Assembly: GCA_945870575.1 (NCBI GenBank)
Contig: CAMBSK010000008.1
Coordinates: 21,824-85,823 of the forward strand
Length of the DNA: 64,000 nucleotides
DNA from: Bordetella parapertussis
GTDB lineage: Bacteria > Pseudomonadota > Gammaproteobacteria > Burkholderiales > Burkholderiaceae_C
Reading direction: 5' to 3'
Numbering within the stretch: position 1 is the stretch's first letter; the number at the start of each line of letters is the position of its first letter. The notes below the pieces were generated by a model. The model saw nothing but the letters and a program-made list of their open reading frames with translations, was not told the DNA's origin and did no database searches. A program made the position numbers and the translations under genes. This document shows, one piece after another, positions 54,951 through 64,000 of the stretch.

Positions 54951-56160
54951 GTTCATCCTTGCTGATCACAGGAGCGCCTAATCCCGAGGGTGCGGCATGT
55001 TGACGCCAGTAGTTGCCAGCTGCTGCCGCGCCACTGCCCGGTTGTACTTCAACGCCGCAATCGAGCATGGCCATTTCAGCGCCGCTGATGGCGGCCATCA
55101 AATGCACTTCATTCATGTCGCCGAGATGGCCGATGCGAAACAGCTTGCCCGCCACTTTAGACAAACCGCCACCCAAGGACAGGTTGTAGCGACGGTATGC
55201 CCGCGCAATCACTTCTGTGCCTGCAATGCCTTCAGGCAGCATCACCGCTGTCACTGTATCGGAATGCCACTTGGCTTCGGCTGCACACAGCTTGAGTTGC
55301 CACCCTTGCGTCACCGCTGCACGCACACCTTCTGCTAAAAAGTGGTGACGCGCAAACACATTGTCCAAACCTTCTTCGCTCAGCATCTTCATTGACTCGA
55401 TCAATCCATACATCAATGGCAACGCAGGTGTGTAGGGAAAGTAGCCCGTGGCATTGCTCTGCAACATGTCTTGCAAATCGAAATACGCACGTCTGAGTGT
55501 GGCCGTTTTGTGCATATCGAGTGCCTTCGTGCTGGCACACAAAATACCCAGGCCCGCAGGCAGCATCAAGCCTTTTTGCGAACCGCTGACCGCCATATCA
55601 ACGCCCCATTCGTCAAACCTAAAATCGACACAGCCCAAGGATGACACGCAATCAACAAACAACAGCGCAGGATGCGCAGCATCGTCCAATGCCTCACGCA
55701 CACCGGCGATGTCCGAGGTCACGCCCGTTGCGGTTTCGTTGTGGCAAGCCAGCACTGCTTTGAACAAGTGTTGGCTATCATTTTTCAAAATGTCTGCGAA
55801 TTGCTGCAGCGGTACGCCCGTGCCCCAATCGCATTCGACGATATGCACGTCCAGCCCAAGCCGCTGGCACATGTCAATCCACAAATGGCTGAACTGTCCA
55901 AAACGCGCTGCCAGCACTTTGTCACCCGGGGACAAGGTATTTGTCAACGCCGCTTCCCAGCAACCGGTGCCAGACGAAGGGAAGATGAAAGGCGTGCCGT
56001 TTTTAGAACGGAAGATGTCTTTGAGCCCCGCCATGATGGCGTGGGTCAGGTGGGGAAAATTGGGTGAACGGTGATCCTCCATGGAAACCATCATGGCGCG
56101 TTGGATGCGCTCTGGCACGTTGGTGGGACCGGGAACAAACAAAAAATTACGACCAGCCAT
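54907..56160 (-). CDS. sgaA: serine--glyoxylate aminotransferase
   Basis: This 417-residue class V PLP aminotransferase carries the Schiff-base lysine in VSGSQKGLMLPAGLG near residue 195, the PLP aspartate in LLFVDCVSSLGCVDFRFDEWGVD, and VPGPTNVPERIQRAM at the N-terminus. The enzyme turns serine and glyoxylate into hydroxypyruvate and glycine, linking photorespiratory glyoxylate to glycerate. Its neighbours are glyA upstream and the hydroxypyruvate reductase downstream, which overlaps it. Confidence 0.92.
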   Translation of the reverse strand: MAGRNFLFVPGPTNVPERIQRAMMVSMEDHRSPNFPHLTHAIMAGLKDIFRSKNGTPFIFPSSGTGCWEAALTNTLSPGDKVLAARFGQFSHLWIDMCQRLGLDVHIVECDWGTGVPLQQFADILKNDSQHLFKAVLACHNETATGVTSDIAGVREALDDAAHPALLFVDCVSSLGCVDFRFDEWGVDMAVSGSQKGLMLPAGLGILCASTKALDMHKTATLRRAYFDLQDMLQSNATGYFPYTPALPLMYGLIESMKMLSEEGLDNVFARHHFLAEGVRAAVTQGWQLKLCAAEAKWHSDTVTAVMLPEGIAGTEVIARAYRRYNLSLGGGLSKVAGKLFRIGHLGDMNEVHLMAAISGAEMAMLDCGVEVQPGSGAAAAGNYWRQHAAPSGLGAPVISKDEHAKHRISGQAIVKG

Positions 56161-56237
56161 GTCAACTCCTTTTAAATGTCAAAAACCAAGATAGAAATGT
56201 TTTGGTACAACAAAAAAATGTCTTTAACTCAAATGAA

Positions 56238-57530
56238 TCAAGGATGCAAAACCGCTTCGCCATACACAGGGAACGGAGCAACCAATTGGGCGACTTTGGA
56301 ACGGATATTCGATATATGTGCGGCGTCTTCAGGCGCTTCAAGCACATCAGCGATCAAGTTTGCAGTCATTCGAGCTTGCTCTTGACCAAAGCCCCGCGTG
56401 GTCATGGCAGGTGAGCCTAAGCGGATGCCACTGGTCACCATCGGTTTTTCTGGGTCGTTGGGAATACCGTTTTTATTGCAGGTGATGTGCGCCTGACCCA
56501 ATGCCAGTTCGGCAGCTTTGCCGGTGATGCCTTTGGCACGCAAATCAACCAACATGACATGGCTTTCGGTGCGTCCGCTGACAATGCGAAAACCCCGCTC
56601 GACCAAGGTTTTGGCCAAGGTGTCAGCATTCAGCAATACCTGCTGCTGGTAGCTTTTGAATGCCGGTTGCAGGGCTTCATGAAATGCTGTCGCCTTGCCT
56701 GCGATCACATGCATCAAAGGACCGCCTTGCATACCGGGGAATACTGCGCTGTTGATTTTCTTTGACATCTCTTCGTTATTTGTCAAGATGATGCCGCCAC
56801 GCGGGCCGCGCAAACTTTTGTGGGTAGTTGAAGTCACCACATCGGCATAAGGCACTGGATTGGGATAGACGCCACCTGCGATCAAACCCGAGTAATGCGC
56901 CATGTCGACCATCAGGTATGCGCCAATGCTTTTGGCCACTTGCGCAAACCTTTGCCAGTCAATTTTGAGTGCATAGGCAGACGCACCCGCAATGATGAGT
57001 TTGGGCTTGTGGGTATGGGCCATGCGTTCCATAGCGTCGTAATCGATTTCTTCCGCAGCGTTCAAACCGTAACTGACCACGTTGAACCATTTGCCGCTCA
57101 TGTTCAGATGCATGCCGTGGGTCAAGTGACCGCCCTCGGCCAAGCTCATGCCCATGATGGTGTCGCCTGGTTGCAGCAAAGCCAAGAACACCGCTTGGTT
57201 GGCTTGCGATCCGGAATTTGCTTGCACATTGACGAAATTGGCGCCGTAAAGCTCTTTGAGCCTATCAATACACAGTTGCTCGACCATGTCGACAAACTCA
57301 CATCCACCGTAATAACGCTTGCCTGGATAACCTTCAGCGTATTTATTAGTAAGAATGGAGCCTTGCACCCGCATGACAGCCGGGCTGGTGTAGTTTTCAG
57401 ATGCAATCAGTTCAATGTGTTGCTCCTGACGGTGCGCCTCTTGCAGCACCGCTGACCATAGCTGCGGGTCGCTTTGAGAAATATCGCCATGCTCAGGAAA
57501 CGCGGTCAATGGGTGGGTTTTATTCAACAT
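56238..57530 (-). CDS. glyA: serine hydroxymethyltransferase
   Basis: This 430-residue SHMT has the PLP lysine in [15 protein letters not shown] and the N-terminal [39 protein letters not shown], followed by AMVLTHG-like [15 protein letters not shown]. It interconverts serine and glycine with tetrahydrofolate. Glycine from photorespiration would be condensed to serine here. The ATG at 57530 was used; a TTG two codons upstream also fits. It is in line with fba and sgaA on one strand. Confidence 0.96.
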   Translation of the reverse strand: MLNKTHPLTAFPEHGDISQSDPQLWSAVLQEAHRQEQHIELIASENYTSPAVMRVQGSILTNKYAEGYPGKRYYGGCEFVDMVEQLCIDRLKELYGANFVNVQANSGSQANQAVFLALLQPGDTIMGMSLAEGGHLTHGMHLNMSGKWFNVVSYGLNAAEEIDYDAMERMAHTHKPKLIIAGASAYALKIDWQRFAQVAKSIGAYLMVDMAHYSGLIAGGVYPNPVPYADVVTSTTHKSLRGPRGGIILTNNEEMSKKINSAVFPGMQGGPLMHVIAGKATAFHEALQPAFKSYQQQVLLNADTLAKTLVERGFRIVSGRTESHVMLVDLRAKGITGKAAELALGQAHITCNKNGIPNDPEKPMVTSGIRLGSPAMTTRGFGQEQARMTANLIADVLEAPEDAAHISNIRSKVAQLVAPFPVYGEAVLHP

Positions 57531-57566
57531 ATGCAAAGAGGGGGTTACGGTTACTGAAAAGTTGGG

Positions 57567-58604
57567 TCAGTTGTAGCGGCTGGCCATGGCATCCAAGCTA
57601 ACCGGCTTGATGTTTTGAGCATGACCGGCACAACCGAAGGCTTCGAAGCGGGCTTTGCAAATACCGCGTGCAGCTTTGCGTGCGGCGATCAACGCTTTGC
57701 GCGGATCGAACTCGCTGCGGTCTTGCGCGAAAGCCTGGCGCATGGCACCGGTCATGGCCAAGCGGATGTCGGTATCGATATTGACCTTGCGCACACCGGA
57801 GCGAATGCCGCGCTGTATTTCTTCCACCGGAACACCATAGGTTTCCTTGATGTCGCCGCCGAACTCGCGGATGATGGCCAGCCACTCCTGGGGAACGCTG
57901 CTCGAACCGTGCATCACCAGATGCGTGTTGGGAACCGACTTGTGGATGGCTACGATTTGTTCCATGGCCAAAATGTCGCCGGTGGGCTTGCGCGTGAATT
58001 TGTAGGCGCCGTGGCTGGTGCCGATGGCGATCGCCAAGGCGTCGACGCCGGTGAGCTTGACAAAATCTTTGGCCTGCACCGGGTCTGTGAGCAGCATGTC
58101 GTGCGTCAGTTTGCCGACCGCACCTATGCCGTCTTCTTCACCGGCTTCGCCGGTTTCCAATGAACCCAAACAACCGAGTTCGCCTTCGACAGACACGCCC
58201 ACAGAGTGCGCCATCTCGCAGACACGGCGAGTGACGTCAACGTTGTAGTCATAGCTCGCCGGTGTCTTGCCGTCCTGCATCAGCGAACCGTCCATCATCA
58301 CGCTGGAAAAGCCGGAGCGAATCGATTGTTGGCACACGGCAGGCGACACACCATGGTCTTGGTGCATGACCACGGGAATGTCAGGATGAGATTCGATGGC
58401 AGCCAACACCAGGTGACGCAGATAGGCTTCACCCGCGTATTTGCGCGCGCCGGCCGAGGCTTGCAATATCACCGGGCTGTGGGTTTCCTGTGCCGCCTCC
58501 ATGATGGCTTGCACTTGCTCTAAGTTGTTGACGTTGAATGCGGGTATGCCGTAACCGTGTTCGGCAGCGTGGTCCAGTACTTGGCGCAGTGAAACGAGAG
58601 CCAT
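57567..58604 (-). CDS. fba: class II fructose-1,6-bisphosphate aldolase (cbbA-type)
   Basis: This 345-residue zinc-dependent aldolase has [42 protein letters not shown], which carries a metal-binding His and the catalytic Asp. The other ligands are in [16 protein letters not shown] and in [23 protein letters not shown]. The Calvin-cycle type joins triose phosphates to fructose and sedoheptulose bisphosphates. It follows prk in the operon. Confidence 0.95.
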   Translation of the reverse strand: MALVSLRQVLDHAAEHGYGIPAFNVNNLEQVQAIMEAAQETHSPVILQASAGARKYAGEAYLRHLVLAAIESHPDIPVVMHQDHGVSPAVCQQSIRSGFSSVMMDGSLMQDGKTPASYDYNVDVTRRVCEMAHSVGVSVEGELGCLGSLETGEAGEEDGIGAVGKLTHDMLLTDPVQAKDFVKLTGVDALAIAIGTSHGAYKFTRKPTGDILAMEQIVAIHKSVPNTHLVMHGSSSVPQEWLAIIREFGGDIKETYGVPVEEIQRGIRSGVRKVNIDTDIRLAMTGAMRQAFAQDRSEFDPRKALIAARKAARGICKARFEAFGCAGHAQNIKPVSLDAMASRYN

Positions 58605-58642
58605 TTTGAAATCTCCAAATAAAAAATTAAAGCGAACAGGCC

Positions 58643-59515
58643 TCAGGCCTTTTTCTTGCGTTCCATCATGCGCCAGACAAACGGCGTGAAGATCAGTTGC
58701 ATGGCTAACTCCATCTTGCCGCCTGGCACCACCACGGTGTTGGCGCGTGACATGAAGGAGTCGGGAATCATGTTGAGCAAATAAGGAAAGTCAATGCCTT
58801 TGGGATTGGCAAAGCGGATCACAACAAAGCTTTCATCCGGCGCCGGGATTTCACGTGCGATGAAAGGGTTGGACGTATCCACACAAGGCACGCGCTGAAA
58901 ATTCACGTGCGTGTGCGCAAACTGCGGGCAAATGTAATTCACGTAATCAGGCATGCGGCGCAAAATCGTGTCGGTCACCGCTTCAGTGCTGTAGCCGCGT
59001 TTGGATTTATCGCGCCAGAGTTTTTGAATCCACTCCAGATTGATAACCGGCACCACACCGATCAGCAAATCAGGATGCTTGGCAATATTGACCTCGGGTG
59101 TGACCACCGCGCCGTGTAAGCCTTCGTAAAACAACAAATCGGTGCCGCTGGGCACGTCTTCCCAAGGCGTGAAAGTACCAGGCTCTTGTTTGTAGGGCGC
59201 CGCTTCTTCGTGGTCGTGCAAGTATTTGCGACGCTTACCACCGCCGGTTTCGCCGTAAGTACGAAACAAGATTTCAAGCTCCGAAAACAAATTCGTGGTC
59301 GGGCCGAAATGGCTGAAATTTTTATCGCCTTGCTTTTCCGCTTCAGCGGCTCTTTTACGCATTTCCAAACGGTCATATCGGTGAAAGCTATCGCCTTCGA
59401 TAATGGCTGCTGTGACTTTTTCCCTGCGAAAAATATTTTCAAACGTGCGAGTGACCGAAGTCGTGCCCGCACCTGAAGAACCGGTGATGGCAATGACGGG
59501 GTGTTTGACTGACAT
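58643..59515 (-). CDS. prkB: phosphoribulokinase
   Basis: This 290-residue class I (bacterial) phosphoribulokinase phosphorylates ribulose-5-phosphate to ribulose-1,5-bisphosphate for RuBisCO. The P-loop [14 protein letters not shown] occupies residues 9-22. It also has [32 protein letters not shown] and the substrate arginine region [21 protein letters not shown]. It lies between fbp and fba. Confidence 0.96.
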   Translation of the reverse strand: MSVKHPVIAITGSSGAGTTSVTRTFENIFRREKVTAAIIEGDSFHRYDRLEMRKRAAEAEKQGDKNFSHFGPTTNLFSELEILFRTYGETGGGKRRKYLHDHEEAAPYKQEPGTFTPWEDVPSGTDLLFYEGLHGAVVTPEVNIAKHPDLLIGVVPVINLEWIQKLWRDKSKRGYSTEAVTDTILRRMPDYVNYICPQFAHTHVNFQRVPCVDTSNPFIAREIPAPDESFVVIRFANPKGIDFPYLLNMIPDSFMSRANTVVVPGGKMELAMQLIFTPFVWRMMERKKKA

Positions 59516-59543
59516 GGCTTGGGGACCTTTTTTTTAAATAATT

Positions 59544-60638
59544 TCAGCCACGAAACAGGCTGCGCTCTGCAAACAAGGGGTTGTCGTTGGCTGTATCGAT
59601 CGGTTCGCTGTGGTAACGCTCAATCCGCTCGACTTCGTTTTTAGAACCGAACACCAGGCCGATGCGCTGGTGCAAACTTTCAGGGTTCACTGACAGCATG
59701 GTTTCACGCCCGGTACTGGCACGACCACCTGCCTGTTCCATCACCATGCCAATCGGGTTGGCCTCGTAAAGCAAACGCAAGCGCCCGGCTTTGCTCGGGT
59801 CTTTGTTGTCACGGGGGTACATGAACACACCGCCGCGCATCAGGATACGGTGCGCCTCGGCCACCATGGAAGCAATCCAACGCATGTTGAAGTCTTTGCC
59901 ACGTGGCCCCGATTTTCCGGCCAAGCATTCGTCGACATAGCGTGTGATTGGCGCTTCCCAGAAGCGGCTGTTGGACGCGTTGATCGCAAACTCTTGCGTG
60001 TCCACCGGTACTTGCAATTTCGGGTGGGTCAACATGAACTCACCCAAATTTGGATCCAGGGTGAAAGCGGCGGCGCCATTGCCCACCGTCAGCACCAGCA
60101 TGGTGGTCGGTCCGTACAAGGCATAACCGGCGGCTACTTGTAGATTGCCCGGTTGCAGAAAATCTTTTTCTGTCACATCGCGGCCGCTGTCGATCACGTC
60201 TTGCGGTGCGCGCAGAATAGAAAAAATACTGCCGACAGACACGTTCACATCAATGTTGGAGGAGCCGTCCAGCGGATCGAACACCAACATGTATTTACCG
60301 CGCGGGAACTGCATCGGGATTTGATAGGGGTTGTCCATTTCTTCTGACGCCATACCCGCCAAATGTCCCGCCCATTCATTCACGCGAATAAACAGATCAT
60401 TGCTCAGTACATCGAGTTTTTTCTGTGTCTCGCCTTGCACGTTGATGGACTTGCCGCCTTCTGCCGCCTGGTCTCCGTACATGCCACCGAGCTCACCCAT
60501 GGCGACGGCGCGTGCAATCGCTTTGCACGCCAGTGCCACGTCCAAAATCAAGCCATTGAATTCGCCTTTGGAGTCAGGAAAGCGACGACGTTCTTCAATC
60601 AAGTATTGGGTCAGGGTAGTGCGTTGACGTAAGGGCAT
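59544..60638 (-). CDS. fbp: class I fructose-1,6-bisphosphatase (cbbF-type)
   Basis: This 364-residue class I FBPase has the metal-binding motif [27 protein letters not shown] near residue 115. Substrate-binding segments [49 protein letters not shown] and [20 protein letters not shown] follow. It is located in the Calvin cluster between cbbY and prk. Confidence 0.96.
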   Translation of the reverse strand: MPLRQRTTLTQYLIEERRRFPDSKGEFNGLILDVALACKAIARAVAMGELGGMYGDQAAEGGKSINVQGETQKKLDVLSNDLFIRVNEWAGHLAGMASEEMDNPYQIPMQFPRGKYMLVFDPLDGSSNIDVNVSVGSIFSILRAPQDVIDSGRDVTEKDFLQPGNLQVAAGYALYGPTTMLVLTVGNGAAAFTLDPNLGEFMLTHPKLQVPVDTQEFAINASNSRFWEAPITRYVDECLAGKSGPRGKDFNMRWIASMVAEAHRILMRGGVFMYPRDNKDPSKAGRLRLLYEANPIGMVMEQAGGRASTGRETMLSVNPESLHQRIGLVFGSKNEVERIERYHSEPIDTANDNPLFAERSLFRG

Positions 60639-60658
60639 TGGTTATCCTGAATTTTTTA

Positions 60659-61363
60659 TTATTGATGCCATGTGCGAAGTTGCTCCACACCGACGCCACC
60701 GAGGTCGGGTAACACTTGTAATGCATCTGAAAAATCATGGTGCGCTGTAAAGCGGTTTTGGGTGATGATGGTCTTGAGTCCTGCCGCCACAGCGGCACGC
60801 AAACCATTGGATGAGTCTTCGATGGCCAAACAATTGTCTGCCGGCAAACCCAGTCGCGCCAAAGTTTGCACATAGACCTGAGGATGGGGTTTTTTCTTTG
60901 GTGCAGTGGACGCGTCTTCAATCACCACGAACAGCTCTTTCCAGTCGGGGCCAATGGCATTTCTCAACAGTACCGCGATATTGACAGGCGAGGTGGTGGT
61001 GGCAATGGCCAAACGAAGGCCTTGTTGGTGTGCTTGTTGAATAAGCGCCAATACCCCGGGGCGTAACTGGACAGCGCCACCCTGCACTGCCGCTTCATAA
61101 GCTGCGGTTTTGAGTGCGTGCAAATGTTCAATGGTGTCACGCAAGCCTGAGCCATCGATGTCTTTCATATCAGCATGCACTTGATTCCAATAGTGCAACA
61201 TCCGCTCTTTGCCACCGGAAATCTCCAACAACCGGGTGTAAAAGGACTCATCCCACTGCCAGTCTAAGCCTTGCTCGGCAAAGGCGTGGTTGAAAGCGGC
61301 CAAGTGTGCGCTTTCTGTGTCGGCCAAGGTGCCGTCAACATCAAATATCAGCGCTTTAAGCAT
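60659..61363 (-). CDS. cbbY: HAD phosphatase CbbY (xylulose-1,5-bisphosphate phosphatase type)
   Basis: This protein of about 234 residues is a HAD-superfamily phosphatase with motif I FDVDGTLADTESAHLAAF, motif II IATTTSPVNIAVLLRN, and motifs III/IV in KKKPHPQVYVQTLARLG and ALVIEDS-like CLAIEDSSNGLRAAVAAG. CbbY homologues dephosphorylate the RuBisCO inhibitor xylulose-1,5-bisphosphate. The ATG at 61363 has GGAAG upstream; an earlier one at 61390 overlaps the cbbX stop. No separate phosphoglycolate phosphatase (cbbZ) was found in the window. Confidence 0.9.
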   Translation of the reverse strand: MLKALIFDVDGTLADTESAHLAAFNHAFAEQGLDWQWDESFYTRLLEISGGKERMLHYWNQVHADMKDIDGSGLRDTIEHLHALKTAAYEAAVQGGAVQLRPGVLALIQQAHQQGLRLAIATTTSPVNIAVLLRNAIGPDWKELFVVIEDASTAPKKKPHPQVYVQTLARLGLPADNCLAIEDSSNGLRAAVAAGLKTIITQNRFTAHHDFSDALQVLPDLGGVGVEQLRTWHQ

Positions 61364-61382
61364 CTGATCACTTCCAATGTGT

Positions 61383-62357
61383 TTATTCATCCGGGCGGAC
61401 GTCCGCTTGTTGAAAAACCCGACTAGCGGAGAAGTCGGACGCAGTCAGAGTCCGTAAATCATCAACATTGAGCTGCCGGTCGCGGTCGGCAAAAAGCCGG
61501 CTGGCCTGGCGCAGGCGCGCCCGGTCCAATGCATTGCGCACGCTACGGGCGTTGGCAAAGTGGGGCTGCTGCACCCGCAAGCCCAGGTAGCGCTGGAACA
61601 CCGCGTCGGCATCCGGCGCAAACACATAGTTCTGCTGAACCAGCATTTTTTGCGAAATCTGCACCAACTCGTCAACCGAATAGTCGGGGAAGTCGAGGTG
61701 GTGTGCGACGCGGGAACTCATGCCGGGGTTGGATTCAAAGAAGGTATCCATCCGGTCTTTGTAACCCGCCAGAATCACCACCAGGTCATCGCGCTGGTTT
61801 TCCATGACTTGCAACAGTATTTCAATGGCCTCTTGCCCGTAGTCGCGTTCGTTTTCCGGGCGGTACAAATAGTAAGCCTCGTCAATGAACAGCACCCCGC
61901 CCATGGCTTTTTTCAGCACTTCTTTGGTTTTGGGTGCGGTGTGGCCGATGTACTGGCCCACCAAATCGTCGCGGGTCACTGCTACCAGATGGCCCTTGCG
62001 AACATAGCCCAAGCGGTGCAGGATTTGCGCCATGCGCATGGCCACCGAGGTTTTGCCGGTGCCAGGATTGCCCACAAAGTTCATGTGCAAGCTCGGCGCC
62101 TCGCTGACCAGACCCAAATTGATGCGCAGCTTGTCAATCACCAGCAAGGCCGCAATGTCGCGGATGCGGGCCTTCACCGGGGCCAGACCCACCAGATCAC
62201 GGTCCAGCTCGGCGATGACTTCCTCTACCTGCGACTGCGCCAGCACCTCACCCACGCTACGTGCTTGGCTAAGAGCCGTCGCCGTAGCGTTTAAGGTTTG
62301 TGCCGCCGTTGTCACAGGCGTCTCGGCGCGCACGCTAGAAATGGGGGAGTTGCTCAT
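61383..62357 (-). CDS. cbbX: red-type RuBisCO activase CbbX
   Basis: This 324-residue AAA+ ATPase has Walker [22 protein letters not shown] near residue 95 and Walker [18 protein letters not shown]. The arginine-finger region and [27 protein letters not shown] follow. CbbX remodels inhibited red-type RuBisCO by pulling on the large-subunit C-terminus. It directly follows cbbS, as in other form IC clusters. Confidence 0.97.
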   Translation of the reverse strand: MSNSPISSVRAETPVTTAAQTLNATATALSQARSVGEVLAQSQVEEVIAELDRDLVGLAPVKARIRDIAALLVIDKLRINLGLVSEAPSLHMNFVGNPGTGKTSVAMRMAQILHRLGYVRKGHLVAVTRDDLVGQYIGHTAPKTKEVLKKAMGGVLFIDEAYYLYRPENERDYGQEAIEILLQVMENQRDDLVVILAGYKDRMDTFFESNPGMSSRVAHHLDFPDYSVDELVQISQKMLVQQNYVFAPDADAVFQRYLGLRVQQPHFANARSVRNALDRARLRQASRLFADRDRQLNVDDLRTLTASDFSASRVFQQADVRPDE

Positions 62358-62381
62358 GGCTGTGTCGCAGTCTGGGCGCGC

Positions 62382-62816
62382 TTAGTAGCGCTCGCCTTCG
62401 GGTTTATCGGTAGCGTAGCTGTGTACGGTGTACTGGATCTGACGCCCGCCAATCTCCTGCCGCGTCAGGCCGAAGCCGGGCTCGGTCTTGGGCCGGTTGA
62501 CGATGTACGACATTTGCACCGACTCAACGCCTTGTGTTGCATCAAACGCCGTGACACGAATGTAGTGGTTAGGAAACGTCTTGCGGCAGGCATTGATCTC
62601 CGTCAAGATGGCTGACGCGTCCTTCAAGTCAAACATCGGGTTGCCGTACATCTCCCAGTAGGTGTTGCGAGGATGCGGGTCGTCGGTGTATTCGACGCCG
62701 AGTGCCCAGTTTTTGCCAAGCGCGTACTCGATCTGTGCGCTGATCTGCTTGTCAGTGAGTTCGGGCAGGTAGGAGAACTGGCCCTGTGTGAGGCGATTGC
62801 CTTGGTTGGTCATCAT
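62382..62816 (-). CDS. cbbS: RuBisCO small subunit, red type (form I)
   Basis: This 144-residue small subunit starts MTNQGNRLTQGQFSYLPELTDKQISAQIEYALGKNWALGVEYTDDPHPRNTYWEMYGNPMFDLKD. It ends with a longer C-terminal extension (QIQYTVHSYATDKPEGERY) that forms the extra beta-hairpin typical of red-type (form IC/ID) small subunits. AAGGAG lies 10 bases before the ATG. It follows cbbL by 14 bases. Confidence 0.97.
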   Translation of the reverse strand: MMTNQGNRLTQGQFSYLPELTDKQISAQIEYALGKNWALGVEYTDDPHPRNTYWEMYGNPMFDLKDASAILTEINACRKTFPNHYIRVTAFDATQGVESVQMSYIVNRPKTEPGFGLTRQEIGGRQIQYTVHSYATDKPEGERY

Positions 62817-62830
62817 GATGCGGTATCTCC

Positions 62831-64000
<1,170 letters not shown>

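Overview
The window looks like about 64 kb of a Burkholderiales (probably Comamonadaceae-like) betaproteobacterial chromosome. The evidence is the protein signatures (PhaM, a ubiA-oxyR-recG block, an OxyR with C199/C208, a yraN-diaA-dolP block beside rsmI), a moderately high GC content and red-type (form I) RuBisCO with CbbX. No rRNA, CRISPR array, prophage or intact insertion sequence was seen.

Layout. (a) 1-2.5 kb: the end of an aryl-CoA catabolic cluster (acyl-CoA dehydrogenase C-terminus, 2-aminobenzoate/benzoate-CoA ligase, RidA), then a convergent hydrolase. (b) 3.4-12.6 kb, minus strand: one long spc-alpha ribosomal operon, rplN to rplQ, with secY, infA, rpmJ and rpoA. An initiator tRNA-Met is attached at its 3' end. 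A promoter lies before rplN, and glpK stands where the S10 cluster is often found. (c) 12.6-25 kb: housekeeping genes (glpK, proC, ubiA, oxyR, recG, an ornithine-cyclodeaminase homologue, a metallo-beta-lactamase-fold hydrolase, a diverged PanB homologue, queA, tgt). (d) 23.2-28.4 kb: a toxin-antitoxin-rich accessory stretch wedged between and after queA/tgt. It holds AbrB-VapC, MazEF, a truncated T5orf172 protein, a frameshifted XRE antitoxin, VapBC, and an orphan Phd antitoxin with a beheaded toxin. (e) 28.5-44.7 kb: envelope and metabolism genes. These are two tandem secreted HEWGH proteins with outer-membrane barrel-type C-termini; a tonB-exbB-exbD-PCuAC-phaM-FIST-hydrolase operon; crotonase and FAH hydrolase genes; a DUF3108 protein; an M60-like lipoprotein peptidase; an omega-aminotransferase; and a ClpP-like periplasmic protein behind an RBS-masking hairpin. 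(f) 45-54 kb: glcD, a BrnT-type TA pair, a methyltransferase, yggS with a nearby yggS fragment, a PilT-like ATPase, a beta-hydroxyacid dehydrogenase and the dolP-diaA-yraN / rsmI cluster. (g) 54-64 kb, minus strand: a Calvin-Benson-Bassham operon cbbL(partial)-cbbS-cbbX-cbbY-fbp-prk-fba that runs straight into glyA, serine-glyoxylate aminotransferase and a hydroxypyruvate-reductase-type dehydrogenase.

How the genes work together. The most coherent system is (g): CO2 fixation coupled in one operon to a plant-like C2 (photorespiratory) salvage route. glcD (45 kb) and the tartronate-semialdehyde-reductase-like gene (50 kb) may be additional pieces of glycolate metabolism. The best candidates for undescribed biology are the twin HEWGH barrel proteins and an AT-rich palindrome shared by their promoter region and that of the M60-like lipoprotein. 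Other notable signals are the initiator tRNA appended to the alpha operon, the RBS-masking hairpin at 44.7 kb, and the record of decay in the toxin-antitoxin stretch.
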